Part shown: positions 5,143 through 5,967 of the stretch, piece by piece | Numbering within the stretch: position 1 is the stretch's first letter | How the letters are laid out: each line of letters starts with the position of its first letter | From: Deltaproteobacteria bacterium | Lineage (GTDB): Bacteria > Desulfobacterota > DSM-4660 > Desulfatiglandales > B25-G16 | DNA: 5,967 nucleotides | Assembly (NCBI GenBank): GCA_018400255.1 | Contig: JAGYMO010000010.1 | Coordinates: forward strand, 1-5,967 | Direction of reading: 5' to 3' | Notes under the pieces: model-generated | Told to the model about the DNA's origin: nothing | Seen by the model: the letters and a program-made list of their open reading frames with translations, nothing else | The model's database searches: none | Made by a program: the position numbers and the translations under genes

Positions 5143-5171
5143 TTGACCCAAAAAAATAATTTTTCTATAAT
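5143..5171 (+). promoter_or_regulatory. Strong sigma-70 promoter for the universal stress gene
   Basis: TTGACC (5143-5148) and a perfect TATAAT (5166-5171) are separated by exactly 17 bp; the hexamers match consensus at 11 of 12 positions. Transcription would start near 5178, leaving a leader of about 90 nt. The surrounding DNA is strongly A+T-rich, as expected for an efficient promoter, so the downstream gene is probably expressed on its own and at a good level. Confidence 0.75.
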
Positions 5172-5172
5172 A

Positions 5173-5235
5173 AAAACCAAAAAATTCTATACTATAAATA
5201 TATGCCTCTCACACAATTTCAATTCTGTTGGTTTT
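5173..5235 (+). other. Long-range inverted repeat in the 5' leader of the universal stress gene
   Basis: AAAACCAA (5173-5180) and TTGGTTTT (5228-5235) are perfect 8-bp complements that bracket nearly the whole predicted leader, with 47 bases between them. The predicted transcript start falls within the first arm, so much of that arm may be missing from the RNA. I see no known riboswitch in it. Confidence 0.25.
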
Positions 5236-5267
5236 GTTAATAGATTTTTATTACAAGGAGAAGGTCA

Positions 5268-5786
5268 ATGATCCCTAAAATTAGAAGAATTCTTTACGCC
5301 ACAGATCTTTCAGCTGGTTCTATCTATGCTTTTCGATACGCAGTTAATTCAGCGGAGCATCATGACGCCAAGATAGTTATGCTGCATGTATTAGAGAAAC
5401 TATCCAGCACAGCAGAGGCCATGATTGCAAATACACTTTATGATAAGCAGGCTAAAAGGCTTGGGGATGAAAAGTTGGCCGGTGCAAAAAACCTTATTGC
5501 AGAAGGACTAGAAAATTTTCGCGATAAAGAGCTAAAAGATAACCCAAAAGCCATAGAAAGAGTTGAGTCTATCGAGGTAGTTGAGGGATATCCTGCAGAG
5601 GAAATACTTAAAAAGGCGGATGAACTGAATTGTGATATTGTCATAATGGGGACACATGGAAAAGGCATCATCAGCCACACATTTCTGGGCAGTGTTGCCG
5701 AAAGGGTTTTAAGGCGTATCAGGAAGCCGGTCTTTATAATCCCGCTGCCAAAAGGCGAGGCAAATATAAATATGCTTGAGATGTAG
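5268..5786 (+). CDS. Universal stress protein, UspA family, ATP-binding type
   Basis: This 172-residue single-domain protein has a Rossmann-like alpha/beta fold and is expected to be a cytoplasmic dimer. The N-terminal strand IRRILYATDLS (5-15) carries the conserved Asp (D13), followed by AFRYAVNSAEHHDAKIVMLHV. Near the C-terminus CDIVIMGTHGKGIISHTFLG (122-141) continues SVAERVLRRIRKPVFIIP. The nucleotide motif G-2x-G-9x-G-S is exact (G128, G131, G141, S142), so this belongs to the ATP-binding subgroup rather than the non-binding UspA subgroup. At 172 residues it is longer than the usual 140-150, the extra length lying in the charged helix region around 45-95. AAGGAG lies seven bases before the ATG. 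It is monocistronic, with its own sigma-70-type promoter. Such proteins help cells survive starvation, redox or energy stress; the specific partner cannot be inferred here. Confidence 0.92.
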   Translation: MIPKIRRILYATDLSAGSIYAFRYAVNSAEHHDAKIVMLHVLEKLSSTAEAMIANTLYDKQAKRLGDEKLAGAKNLIAEGLENFRDKELKDNPKAIERVESIEVVEGYPAEEILKKADELNCDIVIMGTHGKGIISHTFLGSVAERVLRRIRKPVFIIPLPKGEANINMLEM

Positions 5787-5872
5787 GGCAAATCCCTTAA
5801 TCTGTCCTTTACAAGATTTGATAGCCTATGAGAGGCTCGGAAAAATTCCTCGTGTCCTTTACTATTTTTTTA

Positions 5873-5967
5873 TCATCTATGAGCTTCTTCAAGGGTAATC
5901 CTTCTCAGCTCGCTCTCCACAAAATCAATATGCTTTCTTGCCTCCTTGCCGGCCATCTTGGAATTCC
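5873..5967 (-). CDS. C-terminal end of an unrecognised minus-strand gene, cut by right edge
   Basis: Reading the minus strand from 5965 gives NSKMAGKEARKHIDFVESEL followed by RRITLEEAHR and a TGA stop at 5875-5873, 31 codons without interruption. The text is charged and helical and looks coding. An internal ATG (5956-5954) has no Shine-Dalgarno sequence, so the gene more likely begins beyond the window and only its C-terminus is visible. It converges on the universal stress gene, the two stops being about 85 bp apart. I do not recognise the family. Confidence 0.45.
   Translation of the reverse strand, partial: NSKMAGKEARKHIDFVESELRRITLEEAHR

Noticed and set aside
5438..5791. 117-codon minus-strand frame opposite the universal stress gene
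   Set aside because: Antisense shadow; Ser/Phe/Ile-rich with no domain signal.
5802..5862. TGTCCTTTAC present twice after the universal stress gene
   Set aside because: A 10-bp repeat with no associated element or symmetry; likely chance.
5961..5966. GAATTC at the window end as a cloning junction
   Set aside because: A single restriction site is expected by chance, and the surrounding frame reads through it without disturbance.

Overview
The window looks like chromosomal DNA of a motile, probably anaerobic Gram-negative bacterium. The transducer, a sigma-54-type promoter, a stand-alone UspA protein and the RadC sequence would all suit a deltaproteobacterial (Desulfobacterota-like) or related lineage. 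This placement is an inference from overall protein flavour, not a demonstrated match. The window splits into an accessory, gene-debris left half and an ordinary right half.

Left half (about 1-2270, everything on the minus strand). From high to low coordinates it holds: a short remnant of a second radC 5' end; a HigB/HigA-type toxin-antitoxin pair whose toxin frame carries an internal TGA; an intact radC; and a start-less C-terminal piece of an AAA/DUF4143 ATPase that runs off the left edge. The radC remnant (2191-2247) matches the first 18 codons of the intact radC (515-1249) and shares its upstream leader. Its ATG has become ATA, and the match stops exactly where the higBA promoter and operator begin. 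The order intact radC - higBA - radC stub therefore suggests duplication or insertion at a radC locus. The HigB frame reads through to a family-typical C-terminus that ends in an ATGA overlap with higA, so the TGA at codon 82 is the only lesion seen. That TGA also creates a GTGA stop/start overlap in the higA frame, preceded by a well-placed Shine-Dalgarno sequence.

Middle (2271-2951) is AT-rich and has no convincing large gene. It contains a degenerate hairpin flanked by A and T runs, two 12-bp direct repeats spaced 22 bp apart, a near-consensus sigma-54 promoter (GG-N10-GC) about 100 bp downstream of the repeats, and a possible 25-codon leader ORF. This layout resembles enhancer sites plus a sigma-54 promoter driving the downstream chemoreceptor gene through a leader of about 310 nt.

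Right half (2952-5967). A 676-residue methyl-accepting chemotaxis protein (two membrane segments, large periplasmic sensor, cytoplasmic signalling hairpin) is followed by an intergenic region with hairpins and a very good sigma-70 promoter (TTGACC-17 bp-TATAAT). Next come a 172-residue ATP-binding-type universal stress protein and the C-terminal end of an unrecognised minus-strand gene cut by the right edge.

I see no CRISPR array, rRNA, tRNA or complete insertion sequence. The most noteworthy points are the interrupted toxin with its new stop/start overlap, the second radC stub joined to the TA module, and the repeat-plus-sigma-54 control region of the chemoreceptor.
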